A stretch of 64,000 nt of DNA from Uloborus plumipes (lineage: Eukaryota > Arthropoda > Arachnida > Araneae > Uloboridae), in NCBI GenBank assembly GCA_038373865.1, contig JAXGGA010002166.1, forward strand, positions 62,001 through 126,000, written 5' to 3'. This document shows positions 47,296-57,710 of this stretch, one piece after another. Every line of letters begins with the position of its first letter. Position 1 is the first letter of the stretch. The notes beneath the pieces were generated by a model that saw nothing but the letters and a program-made list of their open reading frames with translations, did no database searches and was not told the DNA's origin. Position numbers and translations under genes: made by a program.

Positions 47296-47549
47296 ATTCC
47301 TTGTAACTTATGATCAACATTTTGTGTACCTTCTTGGTCTCTAAAAAATATATATACCATGTTAAAAATACTCAATCAGGAAACTCGACAGCGTCTTCCG
47401 CAGTTAAATAACCACCCTGCAAAAAGCGATGTCCCAAAAAGATCTCCACCGTAGCTCCCTCATTTCTGCTACAACCACCTACACACATGCACTCCCATCA
47501 GATAATAAAAATTAGTTGAGCAGAACGAGGGAGCGTGCACACCTCACAA

Positions 47550-47770
47550 CACTACGCCCATACCTTGCCAGTGATTTTCCTAACACGGTTACAAACAATG
47601 TAATGAAAGGCACGGCTAACAACAAAGGGGGAGTGAGCGGGGGTGGTAGCTCCCTGCACAGATAAAAGCCCTATCTCCCCAGCAGAGTGTGTTGGCGGAA
47701 GTGATATCTGCATCCGGTGACTAGCCTCCGTTGCCATGACGACAATCTCGGAGTTCTTTGCCACTGTTTT
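47550..47770 (-). promoter_or_regulatory. GC-richer segment with an X-box
   Basis: GTTGCCATGACGAC at 47730-47743 reads GTCGTCATGGCAAC on the minus strand, an RFX X-box-like site similar to the one at 21394. A 70-codon minus frame runs from 47764 to 47552, passing through the X-box. It contains AAGGTATGG near its end, which could be a splice donor. Whether this is a first exon with its promoter or chance is not decided by the sequence. Confidence 0.28.
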
Positions 47771-47921
47771 TTGGGCTCATTTTTTGATGCCGTGGTTGCA
47801 GGTTTCGCTTGAGATTTATAAGAATTGGATGTTGAGCTATAGCCTGATGTGCTAGTCGTAGAAAGAGCGAATGATCCTCCGTGTTTAGGAAATTTTATAA
47901 TCATGGGGAAAACAAAGCAAA

Positions 47922-48181
47922 CAATAATTGAGTTGTTTATTTCAGAAACCACCTAAACGACAAAATTTCTAATTTTGAGAAAACATTTATTTCTTCACGT
48001 TAAACTATTTGATGGTGATTACAACAATATTTTCTGAAAGAAATATATCTAAATATGTATATATTTCAGTTTAAAATAATGAAATCTTAATTGAAGTTTT
48101 CATAAATAACGGTAAAAATAATTTTTCGAAATTTTAGTGTTTGTCGCTTGTGTGGTTTCTGAAATAAACGATTCAATTATA
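47922..48181. repeat. About 50-bp inverted repeat, VVSEIN-like in both arms
   Basis: The arm at 47922-47974 and its reversed counterpart at about 48127-48180 share GTGGTTTCTGAAATAAAC and flanking sequence, about 80% overall, around a spacer of about 150 bp. Read outward from the centre, each arm encodes a similar short peptide, VVSEIN followed by N or D and SII, so the arms may be inverted copies of one former coding piece. No termini or target duplication are seen. Confidence 0.5.
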
Positions 48182-48359
48182 AAATTACATGGAGTAAATT
48201 AAGAGTTCTGAAGCTGCAAGGACCCTATTTTTTGTTAGAAGGTACGGAAGTCACACAGAGTGATTTACTCATGTTGTTTCACTTTATCTTTGAATTCGAC
48301 ACAACAGTTTAATTCAAATTTATCAGAATTAATATAATTCTCCCAAAATCGTGTCGAAA

Positions 48360-48851
48360 ACCGGTCCCGATTAAGCCTTCATGAATATTTATACAAAAAG
48401 CGATACGTCATACGTGCAGCCCTTGACGATTTTTTCGATATCCGAATTTCGAATTGTTCTTAAGGTGGTTCAGTGGGTTTGCAAAGAACGGACGGTTCGA
48501 ATAAAGCACAATAATTTATTACGTACAACATTACACAAACAAAACACACAACACAGAGTTTCGACGACGCTTCTCGATTCACATTTCCAGTTTGACTCTC
48601 AAAAAAGTAACGACTTACTTCTAGCGCACCCTTTCGGCGGGAACTTACAAAAGGGGCTTTTTCCAGAGCCCCTCAATATATACATGGAGCTCAATGTATA
48701 TATGGAAGCTCAGCTCTCAGCAGGATTTTCAACTTTGTGTAAACCTCTAAATTATTGGATAGAATTCAGGTAATTTGAAGATGAAAATATGTTCTAATGA
48801 CTATCCGGTTCCCGCACTTCTGTTGCTAAAAATTACGGCCAGTGTAACTTA
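48360..48851 (-). mobile_element. Possible solo LTR
   Basis: On the minus strand the segment begins TGTAAGTTACACTGG, has a TATA-like TATATATTGAGGGGC at 48668-48682 and, about 155 bp on, AATAAA at 48515-48520 after a GT-rich run. A start of TG, a TATA box and a closely following poly-A signal are the layout of a retrotransposon LTR. The far end (around 48360, near CGGTTTTCGACA) and a 4-5 bp target duplication could not be fixed. The palindromic MITE at 48852 abuts or interrupts its start. The 130-codon plus frame here is a likely shadow. Confidence 0.38.
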
Positions 48852-49135
48852 CACGGTTAAAACTACAGGTTGCACAAGGCACCTTTAAGGGTGAAACGTT
48901 GTAACACCAGCGCCACCCCCTGAATTGGCCACTTGATCCCTATGACACCCTTGACTCCTTGCGGTGCCATGGAGCACCCATGAGGTGCCATTAGCCATCC
49001 ATAAGGTGTCACATGGAGCCAAATGGCACCTTCAAGCATGCCATAGGGATTCAAGGGGCAACCCCTCAGGAAGTGCCGCTGGAGCTACAACGTTTCACCC
49101 TTAAAGATGCCTCGTGCAATCTGCAGTTTTAACTG
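48852..49135. mobile_element. 284-bp palindromic (foldback) MITE
   Basis: Almost the whole element is one imperfect inverted repeat. It runs from CGGTTAAAACT at the left to AGTTTTAACTG at the right, with GGGTGAAACGTTGTA and its complement TACAACGTTTCACCC well preserved, flanked by TA dinucleotides. The centre is rich in GGTGCCAT and its complement. It has no genuine coding capacity, although a 63-codon frame crosses it. Confidence 0.7.
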
Positions 49136-49332
49136 TACAAAACCTAAATGCAACTTAACTTGACACTGAACGTCACTACGGGCGGAGCCAATAAGAGCTC
49201 ACAAGCAGTCAGCGATCTCTTCTAATTCGCCAAGTAGGCTGTGACGTTTTATCTGGCTCGTTTTTCATAGGCTAACGGCACGCAAACGTCACGATGTTGT
49301 TGTCAAGAAAGGTTGTAGTGTAGTATAATTGA
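49136..49332. promoter_or_regulatory. CCAAT/GC-box-like short segment
   Basis: GGGCGGAGCCAATAAG near 49180 has adjoining GC-box and CCAAT motifs, and AACGTCACGATG near 49286 and TGACGT near 49242 resemble CRE half-sites. No exon is visible next to it. This is weak, motif-level evidence only. Confidence 0.2.
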
Positions 49333-49334
49333 TA

Positions 49335-49562
49335 CCGTAAAGTCGGGTTACTTGGACCCACAAGGAGGTTACTTGAGCCCACAGTAAAATGATAAAATCT
49401 GGGTTTGGTACTAGCATTAGAGACTGCAGAGTGCTTCTACCTAGAGGAGAAACGAGGAACTACGTGCAAGTCTTCAACTAATAAGTACCAAATCTAGATT
49501 TTATCATTTTACTGTAATGGGCTCAAGTAACCCCCTAGGGTCCAAGTAACCCGACTTTACGG
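49335..49562. mobile_element. 228-bp TA-flanked MITE with long inverted repeats
   Basis: The ends CCGTAAAGTCGGGTTACTTG and its complement lie at 49335 and 49562, flanked by TA. The inverted repeat continues for about 75 bp per arm through AGTAAAATGATAAAATCT. The two arms are close to perfect, so the element would fold on itself. The TA target suggests the Tc1/mariner group. No coding capacity. Confidence 0.78.
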
Positions 49563-49564
49563 TA

Positions 49565-52500
49565 TCTGAAGAATATTGCTGCAAAAGTAGGTGTCTCCAA
49601 TTCCAATTTCTCAGCACACAGGTAAAGGTTTCTTTTTTCCTGGAGATAAGTACTTTTACAGCCATACGTTTCTTTTGAAAGAGGTTATTGTAGTGCACCT
49701 TAACAAAAACTTTAATTGCTAAGATTAGCACAAAAAATTAACAATAATTTACCACGGATGAATATTTAATTCCACCATTTTCTGTCTTTTCATTTCAAGG
49801 CATGAATTCAGCCGACTTTAACGTTTTCCGCAAATATGATTCTGGCGGAAATCCCTAAATCTGCGAAACAATTTTAATTGGAATAATCCTAGAATGTGAA
49901 TCAGAATATTCTACTAATGTCAAATGGAATAGCTTGAGAATTGTAGCTCTAGAATGTAACTTTCTAATCAATGAACGTAATATACGTCAAAAAGTCTATG
50001 ATAGGCCTGAAAATTGGAAATTTTGGTTCGTAGCCACTGATCGGTAGATCACTAATATATTAGGTAATTTAGTAGTCAACTATTTACCATTAGTCGCCAC
50101 TTTATCCAAGAATTTTTTCTTCACAAAAAGAATAAGGCACTACACTAAAAGGGAAGCATCATCGGCATAAGAGACCTAATTGCAACGTTGTACATGGAAT
50201 GTTAGCATAAACTGGGGATCTATAGGAATGACTTGTTTTGAAAACAAATTTTCCAACGTAGTAAAAATTAGCTGTGGCCGATTGGGCATTTTATTTAGTC
50301 GCCATAGTAAGTGGTTTAGTTGTCAGGAGGTGACTTGTTTATTTTTAGGTCCAGTCTACGATATGGTAAAGCTTGTCTGAAGAAAAAAAAAATCCTATTA
50401 CATAGCTCCAACAGAATCCATTTTCCCCAATAAGCGTAAGGTTGAGTTTTTAAGCTCCATTTTTCCCCCAACCGAGAAATGAATCATGAGATAGGTTTTC
50501 TAGCAGATATTTTTCAAATACCTTGGATTAAATAGATTCATAAACGTAGAGTTGTGAGCAGTCCATCTGACAAATTGGACGAGGCCAGAGGGAACGCTGG
50601 TGGAGACACTTTTCCAATTTCTACGCCTGAAGTTAACTTTCAAATTTATACATAGTCACTCATATGGTTTGTCATTTTTTGGCTTTTTTTTTCTTTTTAA
50701 AGAAGAAAAGAAGGTTGATTGAAGGAGATAAAGGCATAAAAATAAACCAAAAAAAAAAAAAAAAAATGGAATAACTAATTAGAAAATTAGCTACTTACAA
50801 TGAAAATAGTTCCTAGCTACAACGTCCTTGTAACCATAAAATTCAGATTAAAAACCTCGAAACTCATTTCGATCGAATATTTTATCACGATTTATCTTAA
50901 ACAGAATGAATCACTGATAGGGAGGTGCAGAAGTGTTTCTCGAGACGACTAAGCAGAAGGAAAAGGCTTAATTGCTGAGAATAAAAATATAACGCTTGAA
51001 AGCACGAAAAAAAAAAAAAAAAAAAAACACGAGTTCAGTTTTATACCTTACACGAAATATCAAATTTTTTTCTTAAACACCCATCAGTTAATATTATTGA
51101 TACAATAACTCTCGTTCTGTGCATGCATTTAGCGTTAGGGAGAAAATTAGCAAAAAATGCTTTGGTGTGGGAAATTTACTAATCATATACAGCCATGATC
51201 AAAGCTGATGTTTTCTTGTGGGGCACTGATTATAAAAAAATATTTTCACCAAAAAGTATTGGAATCAGACGTACGTAGGATTTTACAAGGGAAGGGCTCA
51301 TTTTTTCCAAAAAATATTAAAACGTTCTTTGACACCCCTTCTCCCATTAATACACTCACACTGCTATCCAAAGTAAATAAGGTCGAAAAGTTTAGCTAAT
51401 ATAATACCAGTGTAGGGCGATTTCTTTGGTGAGAAGTTTTTACTCTCCTTTCTCATAATCTGAACTTTGAAGCTATACATGCTCAAATAAACGTTCAAAT
51501 AAACATTGTGAATAAAACAAATTGGAAATATTACTAATAAATAAACATTGCTAAAAAAAAACTAACTTAGTAACTTGCTTAAAAAACGTATTTAAAAAGC
51601 AATAAATCGTTGGATAATGCACAACTTTTTGATATTAACTTGAACCCTAAAGGGAGCTGTTTAAACCCCAAAATTCTCTCTTTGCATACGCCACTAATTG
51701 GAATGCATGTAGTATAGATTTCTAGATACATAATTTTGTCCTAAAAATGTTCATTTTTTCAATTTTTCCAGAGTAGAAATAAAACTCTTCGGGGGAAAGA
51801 AAGAAAAAACAGGAAGATACTCTTTTCCCCCCACAAAACAAAGTATTTCCCGGCAATTCCCATTTCTAGTCCAGCCAAAGTCCAAACTTTCCACTTCTTT
51901 GAAAACTTCGATGATTTCACAAGTTCAAAAAGTCGGTTAAAATACGTTTCACCGTTAGTAATAAACCCAGACTTTCGGCGGAAACGGATATCCTAAGATA
52001 GAGAGTGGCAGGAAACGTGGCTTTTCTGATTTCGGAAGCGTAAACTTGTAATTAGGACACATAGGAAGCAATAGATTGCTTATCGATTAAGAAAAGCGAC
52101 TCAAGTAATTGTTTCAAGTACAAATGCTTGTGATAAAATAGAATGGAGAAAACCGGATTACGTTTACTTATATTTTTGTGCTCCAAATCGTCAAAGAAAT
52201 AATCATACCGTTAAGCAAGAAATTACAAAAAAAGAAAAGGTTTTTTAACTTTTTAATAATGTTTTACTAACTCACAGTTGAAGGCTTGGTGGATGAAGGA
52301 GCTATGTTACATTTTGAAAAATGAACACTCTGGACAATGGTAAGCAATGGATGCAGGTAAGCAAATACAACTTGGTACATCAAAAAGTAGATGTCATTAG
52401 ACCAATTTCATACGCGCACTAACGACAAAACCAGAAAACAAAAAAGCTGCAACAACTGCTACAATAAAATTTTGAACTTTTATAACTCGCAATTTCTGTT

Positions 52501-54550
52501 TTGTCACATAACCCCTTCATCTCCCAAGCCTTTCAGTTCTCTCCCTTTATTTTTTTCTTCACCCAGGGCTTACTTTCTAGTGAAAGAAGTGCAGGAGTCT
52601 TACAGTCTTCACAATTTGTTTCAATACGTAAATAGTCTGTATTCCGTCAAGTATGAAAATTCACACAAAATTGGAAAATGATGGAGTTGAGCTCCGATGC
52701 AAATTAAGTCCTGCCATTACAAATTAAAAGATTCCAAGAAGTTCGTCTAAAAACAAACGAATCCTGTTTTCCGTGTAACAAAATCGATTTTTTAACACCA
52801 CCATCTCTTTCTCAATTCGCTAAGGCTCCAAATCATTTTAAACATACTATCACAAGTCCGTCATTACATCAAGTGTCCTTGAACAAACGATGAACCAATC
52901 CTATTAAAAACACCGAAAATATTTTCACAGTTTTAACGAATAGTCGTAAACAAATGCTAAAATATTCAGCAATTAATGCTAATTTCACAAAACACCGTAA
53001 ACAACACGCAGGCAAACACGTATTTACTTCCAAACACGATAAAAATCTATCACCAAATACTGTCTGATCTTCTTAGGTAAAACCTTCCGCGCATTTACGC
53101 ATGCGTCAGGTCTTCTCTGATCTTACCAAAATAGGGATGTTAAGTAAGATAACAACAAGGGGAAGAATAATAAAAAGCATTTTGAACCGTATCAAATACC
53201 GTGGAATGATGCTAATTTCGAATACATAGTTTAGTTGAATACGTCAAAAGGAAAGCAAATGCAAGTTTTAAATTGAAAACTTAGGAAAGTTATCACCCAC
53301 AACCCATCTACCCTTTTTTAAGTGGAACTATATTCGCGAGTGCCAGGCGCGGTTTTCATGGACAGACAGTAACAGCGCAGGCTTTGCAACACACAACCGA
53401 GTTAAAACAACAATAAGATCTTTAAAACTCGTTCAGAGTCAACTGACACCAAACTAACTTATTGGCTGTAGCGATACTGCTGCTATTTGTACACATTTTG
53501 CAGAAACTATTTCAATATTCTATTAAGTTCTAGAATTACATGAATTTGGTTTCAAATGTCACCAAATATCGCCATGTTTGGTTACATTTGGCAGCTTATC
53601 GCCAACTTCAGCGCCAAAAACGCAGCCAGTCTGAAAATATCCCACTTATGTCTCCCCAAGCCCATGGATTCTCATGCAAAATGTTGGTGCAAAACATGAA
53701 TGCAAAATCAACATACAGGTAAACTTTCAAAAAGCAAAGTCATTTTGAGTGAAATTTAATGGCACAATAGCCAAACTTCACAAGACTACAATCAATTTCA
53801 CACATAGAAACATAAAACTAACATTTGGTTAAAAAATTTGTTACAATGCTTTTTCAATAGTTAAAGCGATTTTTTTTTGAAGCAAAATATATTAATAACG
53901 TAAAATGTTTTTGAACGCTTGGAAGATTTCCCACGGCGCTTTCTAATGCATTAGAATGACGAAAGTAATTCAACTTTTAATACATAAAGAACAACGAACT
54001 TACCTGAAATAATTATTTCCAAAATCATGGTCATTAATAGTGATAAGAGGTCGGATTTCCACACAAAAAGAAGTGTACCAAATCAAAACGCTAATTATAT
54101 CCCATTCTAAAATTATTTCAAAGCGCTCAAAATTCTAACACCACTCCCTTCATTAAAACTATTTCCAGTAATTAAGCCGTCCAGTAATTACGTATTATCT
54201 AGGTTCAAAAACACACCCGACGAATAGAAACATTCCACGACAAAGAAAAAGCAATCACAGAACGTCGGACTTGACAAAGATTCGAAAACATTTCGAACAA
54301 AGAGCGAGCCGACTTGCCCTTCAAGCCGATTTCCACGCTCCAGTCGGCAGAAGCAGAAACATGGGGTGTTTCCAAGCTGCGGTAACCTAAAATGCCAAGT
54401 GTCACAGGTGGTCGGGGGCCTACTAGGCCTTCTGGGACGATAGCACAGAAAGGAGGGATGCGGAGGGGGCATTGTGTTTCTTCTGTCACCTGTTCACAAC
54501 ACAGGCAGTAACCTAAAAATCACAAGTTGGGAGTGAAGGTGCATCACTTG
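49565..54550. other. No recognisable gene
   Basis: AT-rich sequence with poly-A runs at 50748 and 51006. Frames of 60-96 codons are not recognisable. A GC-richer patch at about 54290-54500 has two overlapping 94-codon minus frames, one starting MTEETQCPLRIPPF, with ordinary codon use but no domain I know. No transposon ends were found. Confidence 0.4.
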
Positions 54551-54957
54551 CACTGTAAAAAATGAATGCCGTTTTTACAGTATAATATAGCTAATTTTAT
54601 AGAAATAAACTAAAATTGCTAATTTTACAATAACAAACAGTAAAATAACTAATTTTACAGTATTAAACTGTAAATTGCCAATTTTAGTTTATTACTGGGC
54701 ATTTTAGTTTTAAACTAGAACGTTTGCTGCTAGTATTATACTGTTGTTTTTACAGTATAATACAGCTAATTTTGTCTTAATAAACTAAAATTGCGGTAAT
54801 AAACTAAAATTGCTGCTTTACAGAAAAAAATAAAATTGCTGCTTTACAGTAATAAACTGTAAAATTGATACTTTTGCAGTTTATTAGTGTGCATTTTACA
54901 GTTTTAAAATGAAACCTTAGCTGGCAATATTATACTGTAAAAACAAGTTTATTTTTA
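54551..54957. mobile_element. CACTG-ended element with periodic ACAGTAATAAACTGT motifs, copy 1
   Basis: Begins CACTGTAAAAAATGAATG, followed by TTTTTACAGTATAATA. It ends with TACTGTAAAAACAAG, at which point the tandem-repeat array begins, so the right terminus is cut. The interior is a series of TTTTACAGT/ACTGTAAAA blocks spaced by AATAAA or TTTATT, each a small palindrome. Copy 2 at 61323 has the same design. The ends resemble CACTA-type or related transposons. The target duplication is not visible. Confidence 0.55.
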
Positions 54958-55395
54958 CCCGACTACGGCAAAGCCTAAAGGAAGGGTTATGTTTTTATCA
55001 GTTTGGCTATGTTTGTGGTTAAGGATGTTCCACAGTAGCTCCAAAACTATTCATTCGATTTTGATGAATGAGGTGCCAATCGATTCGTTTTCGAGTCTCG
55101 AGTGTCATAGGCTACTTTTTATTAGAATTTAACAAGAGGAAAAATCGATTATTCCTAGACAAGCACCGATTTTTACCGATATTTTCGGAGCTAAGTGTAT
55201 TCAACAATGAATTTCCAGTGTAAGGCTTACCTAGATTTTAGCATGAAATTTGTTCAAAGCAATATATATATAGAAGATAGTTATTAAATATTTGTTTCAA
55301 TTCATTATTTTGCACATGCATTTTTACAGTTAAACTTGAATTTCAAGGTTTTTGTTTTGACAACACTTGATTCTCGTGACGTGAAAACTTGTATT
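54958..55395 (+). repeat. Tandem-repeat unit 1
   Basis: Starts CCCGACTACGGCAAAGCC and carries TGTGGTTAAGGATGTTCC at about 55024, an uninterrupted TTAA, then AATCGATTCGTTTTCGAG and TCGATTATTCCTAGACAAGC. The unit ends in AT-rich sequence that is interrupted at 55396 by the mariner element and resumes at 56679. Without the mariner, the distance to unit 2 is about 460 bp. Confidence 0.75.
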
Positions 55396-55397
55396 TA

Positions 55398-56678
55398 CAG
55401 GGTGCGGCAGAAAAACCCGGACAAAGATTTATTGTGATAATTTTATTAAATAAAAGATAATTGGCAAAACAACAATTAATAATGTTAACATAGACTTCTT
55501 ACAATAATATACTCAGCCGGTTTCGAAGTGGCTTCCTTCAGCGGTGATACACAGATCCAAACGTAACTTGAAATTTTCTGCGATGGGCCGCAGCTCTTCC
55601 AGCGACAATCGGGCTCATTCTCAAAGAAGCGACTGCTTCAGCGATTCCAAGCTTTTGTGGGGTTTAGTAGAGGCCCTGGCCTCCAAAATGGACCACACAC
55701 TGTAATCCATGGGATTCAGATCAGGCGAGTAAGGGGCATTCCGTAGAGGAGATGAAGTCTGAAAAATGGGTCCGGCACAAGTCCTGAGTCGTTTTTGTCA
55801 TGTGAGCCGGCGCTGAGTCCTTATGGAACATCCAATCCTCATCACCAAAGTGCTGCTGGGCTCACAGAAGTACGACGGCCTGAAAAATGTTGCGGCGATA
55901 CACTTCTTGGTTGATTTTGACCCCTTAATCCACAAAAACAAGAGGAGTTTTGCCGCTGTCGCAAATTCCTCCCCAGACCATCCCCGATCGTGGATTTTGG
56001 TTGTGTTTGACGATGGTCGATGTGCCAGGAGCTTCAGTGAACCAGATTCTGTCATTTTGGCGGTTATGCGCCTGTTCGACAGTGAACAGCTTCTCATCTG
56101 TGAAGAGGATGCGCCTCCATCTCTCACCTGCGGCCCGACGTTTGAGCTGGCGACATGTTTGAAGTCTTACGCACTTTTTCTCTTCAGTGAGAAGTTGCAC
56201 TTTTAGGAGCTTGTACCGGCTTCAGTTTGAGTTCTTGTTTAGCTATTCGCCGAACTGATCGGTTGCTGATTCGATCTTACGAGCGGTTTTTTGAATGGAG
56301 ACCCTCAAATTTCGCTGCACTCGCTTCTTGATGAGCCTACAATTGGAAAATGTGTTCAAGGTCCGTTTTCTTCTGCTTCCTGGACGGTGTAAGCCATGAC
56401 CAAGCACTTTGTACCGGCTAATTGCATCGGAAACACCCTGTTGAGGAATTTTGAGCAAACGAATTGACGTTTACAAGCTCGAAACAGTAAAAAAATAACA
56501 ACGCATCTTTCTGTCATTCTGCAAACAAAACAACATTGATGAATACAAAATCGACACTGCACTCCTCAATGCTGGAAAACATGTAAAATCTTTAAAAAAA
56601 AATAATTAGCATTATACGGTAAAATATGTTGGTGCCAGGACGTGACAAAATTTGTCCGAGTTTTTTTGCCGCACCCTG
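55398..56678 (-). mobile_element. Full-length mariner element (DD37D type), defective
   Basis: The termini CAGGGTGCGGCAGAAA and TTTTTTGCCGCACCCTG are inverted repeats of about 28 bp, flanked by TA (55396-55397 and 56679-56680). The length of 1281 bp is that of intact mariner elements. The transposase on the minus strand is broken. It lies inside the spacer of a tandem repeat array, in unit 1. Confidence 0.9.
55540..56460 (-). pseudogene. Broken mariner transposase, DD37D (maT-like)
   Basis: A DDD transposase that would cut and paste its own element. The N-terminal part shows a helix-turn-helix piece (IPQQGVSDAISRYKVLG, around 56410-56455) and a basic stretch. The first catalytic D is in ILFTDEKLF (codon 56096-56098), followed by MVWGGICDSGKTPLVFVD. 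The second D is in KDSAPAH (55817-55819) and the third in SPDLNPMDY (55705-55707). The 109 nt between these last two, plus about two lost bases, give 37 residues, the spacing of maT-type mariners. Frames change at least three times, and in-frame stops occur near 55622, so the gene is dead. No close host gene. Confidence 0.8.
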
Positions 56679-56765
56679 TAAATAGGCAAAAGTTTCATTA
56701 CCCCACTACGGAAAAGCCTAAAGGAAGGGTTATGTTTTTAGCTGTCTGGCTATGTTTGTGGTTAA

Positions 56766-57252
56766 CCCTTTCGTGGGCCGTGGGAAGATTGCTTCCCACC
56801 TACAAGATCCTACAAAATACACCTGTGGGAAGCGCAATTCCCATTATAATATATTGATGCTGCTATTAGAACGTTGGGAACGGAATTTCCCGCTTCAATT
56901 TTGTGCTGTCATCTAGTGTTCAATCGACTGAATGGAATTGGCGGTAATTTTGGTTTCGAATGCTTGAAAGCTTTATGTGAGATTTGTTCTACTAATTCTG
57001 TTTTGATGTGACATTTGTACTGCTCAACGATTTTTCTGTAAACGTGAGTGGCAAATAATCACCATTCAATTTAATTTTCTCTATGACTGTAAATGGTTCC
57101 GTGGGAAGGATACTTCCCACCCCTGAAATTTAAATGTAAAAATAAAATTCGGCAAAATAAAATGCATTTCCTTAAATGTTATTGCTTAATTGTTAATAAA
57201 ACATAAAAAACTAGGAGGAATTCAAAAGAAAAATAAATGGCCCACGAAAGGG
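56766..57252. mobile_element. piggyBac-like MITE at TTAA
   Basis: The ends CCCTTTCGTGGGCC and GGCCCACGAAAGGG are perfect 14-bp inverted repeats, flanked by TTAA on each side (56762-56765 and 57253-57256). Units 1 and 3 of the same tandem repeat show the uninterrupted TTAA. The element has no coding capacity and contains four palindromic 20-mers (see the separate entry). A TTAA target with CCC/GGG ends is the piggyBac signature. Confidence 0.88.
56780..57120. repeat. Four palindromic 20-mers inside the piggyBac-like MITE
   Basis: GTGGGAAG-4 bp-CTTCCCAC occurs with perfect 8-bp arms at 56780-56799 and 57101-57120. Decayed versions lie at 56825-56844 and 56874-56893. The first three are spaced 45 and 49 bp apart at the left, and the fourth is near the right end. 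Repeated dyads of this size look like protein-binding sites, perhaps for a transposase, but that is inference. Confidence 0.7.
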
Positions 57253-57532
57253 TTAAGGATGTTCCACCGTAGCTCCAAAACTATTCATTCGATTTAGGAT
57301 GAATGAGGTGCCAATCGATTCGTTTTCGAGTCTCGAGTGTCATAGGTTACTTTTTACTAAAATTTAACAAGAGGAAAAATCGATTATTCCTAGACAAGCA
57401 CCGATTTTAACCGATATTTTCGTAGCTACGTGTGAATTAGTTCAAACAAAAGTCGTAATCAACAATGAATTTCCAGTTTAAGGCTGACCTAGATTTTGGC
57501 ATGAAATTAGTTAAAAGCAATTATAACTCAAG

Positions 57533-57650
57533 CCCGACTGCGGCAAAGCCTAAAGGATGGGTTACATTTTTAGCAGCCTGGCTATGTCTGTGGTTAAGGA
57601 TGTTCCACCGTAGCTCCTAAACTATTCATTCGATTTTGATGAATAAGTAA
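57533..57650 (+). repeat. Tandem-repeat unit 3, truncated
   Basis: Starts CCCGACTGCGGCAAAGCC, keeps the intact GTGGTTAAGGATGTTCC, and stops after GATTTTGATGAATAAG. It is followed by degenerate CCCGACTACAAAAAA sequence that leads into the foldback at 57711. Confidence 0.7.
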
Positions 57651-57710
57651 AATAAAAAAGTTTTAAAAACCTGTAACCCGACTACAAAAAAGCTCTAAAA
57701 AGTCCGAAGT

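Larger units (their letters stand above)
56701..57532 (+). repeat. Tandem-repeat unit 2, split by a TTAA insertion
   Basis: Matches unit 1 from CCCACTACGGAAAAGCC to the shared ATGAATTTCCAG and GACCTAGATTTTGGC parts. At 56762-56765 the sequence TGTGGTTAA is interrupted by a 487-bp element and resumes with TTAAGGATGTTCC at 57253. Without the insertion the unit is about 341 bp, shorter than unit 1 because the AT-rich tail differs. Confidence 0.78.

Noticed and set aside
48863..49054. 63-codon minus-strand frame with repeated PYG/APHG segments
   Set aside because: It reads through the palindromic MITE. The repetition comes from the GGTGCCAT motif.
54188..54489. Two overlapping 94-codon frames in a GC-richer patch
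   Set aside because: Both phases are open because stop codons are rarer in GC-rich sequence. Neither is recognisable, although an exon is not excluded.
55823..56206. 127-codon plus-strand frame
   Set aside because: It is the antisense of the mariner transposase and has no independent meaning.
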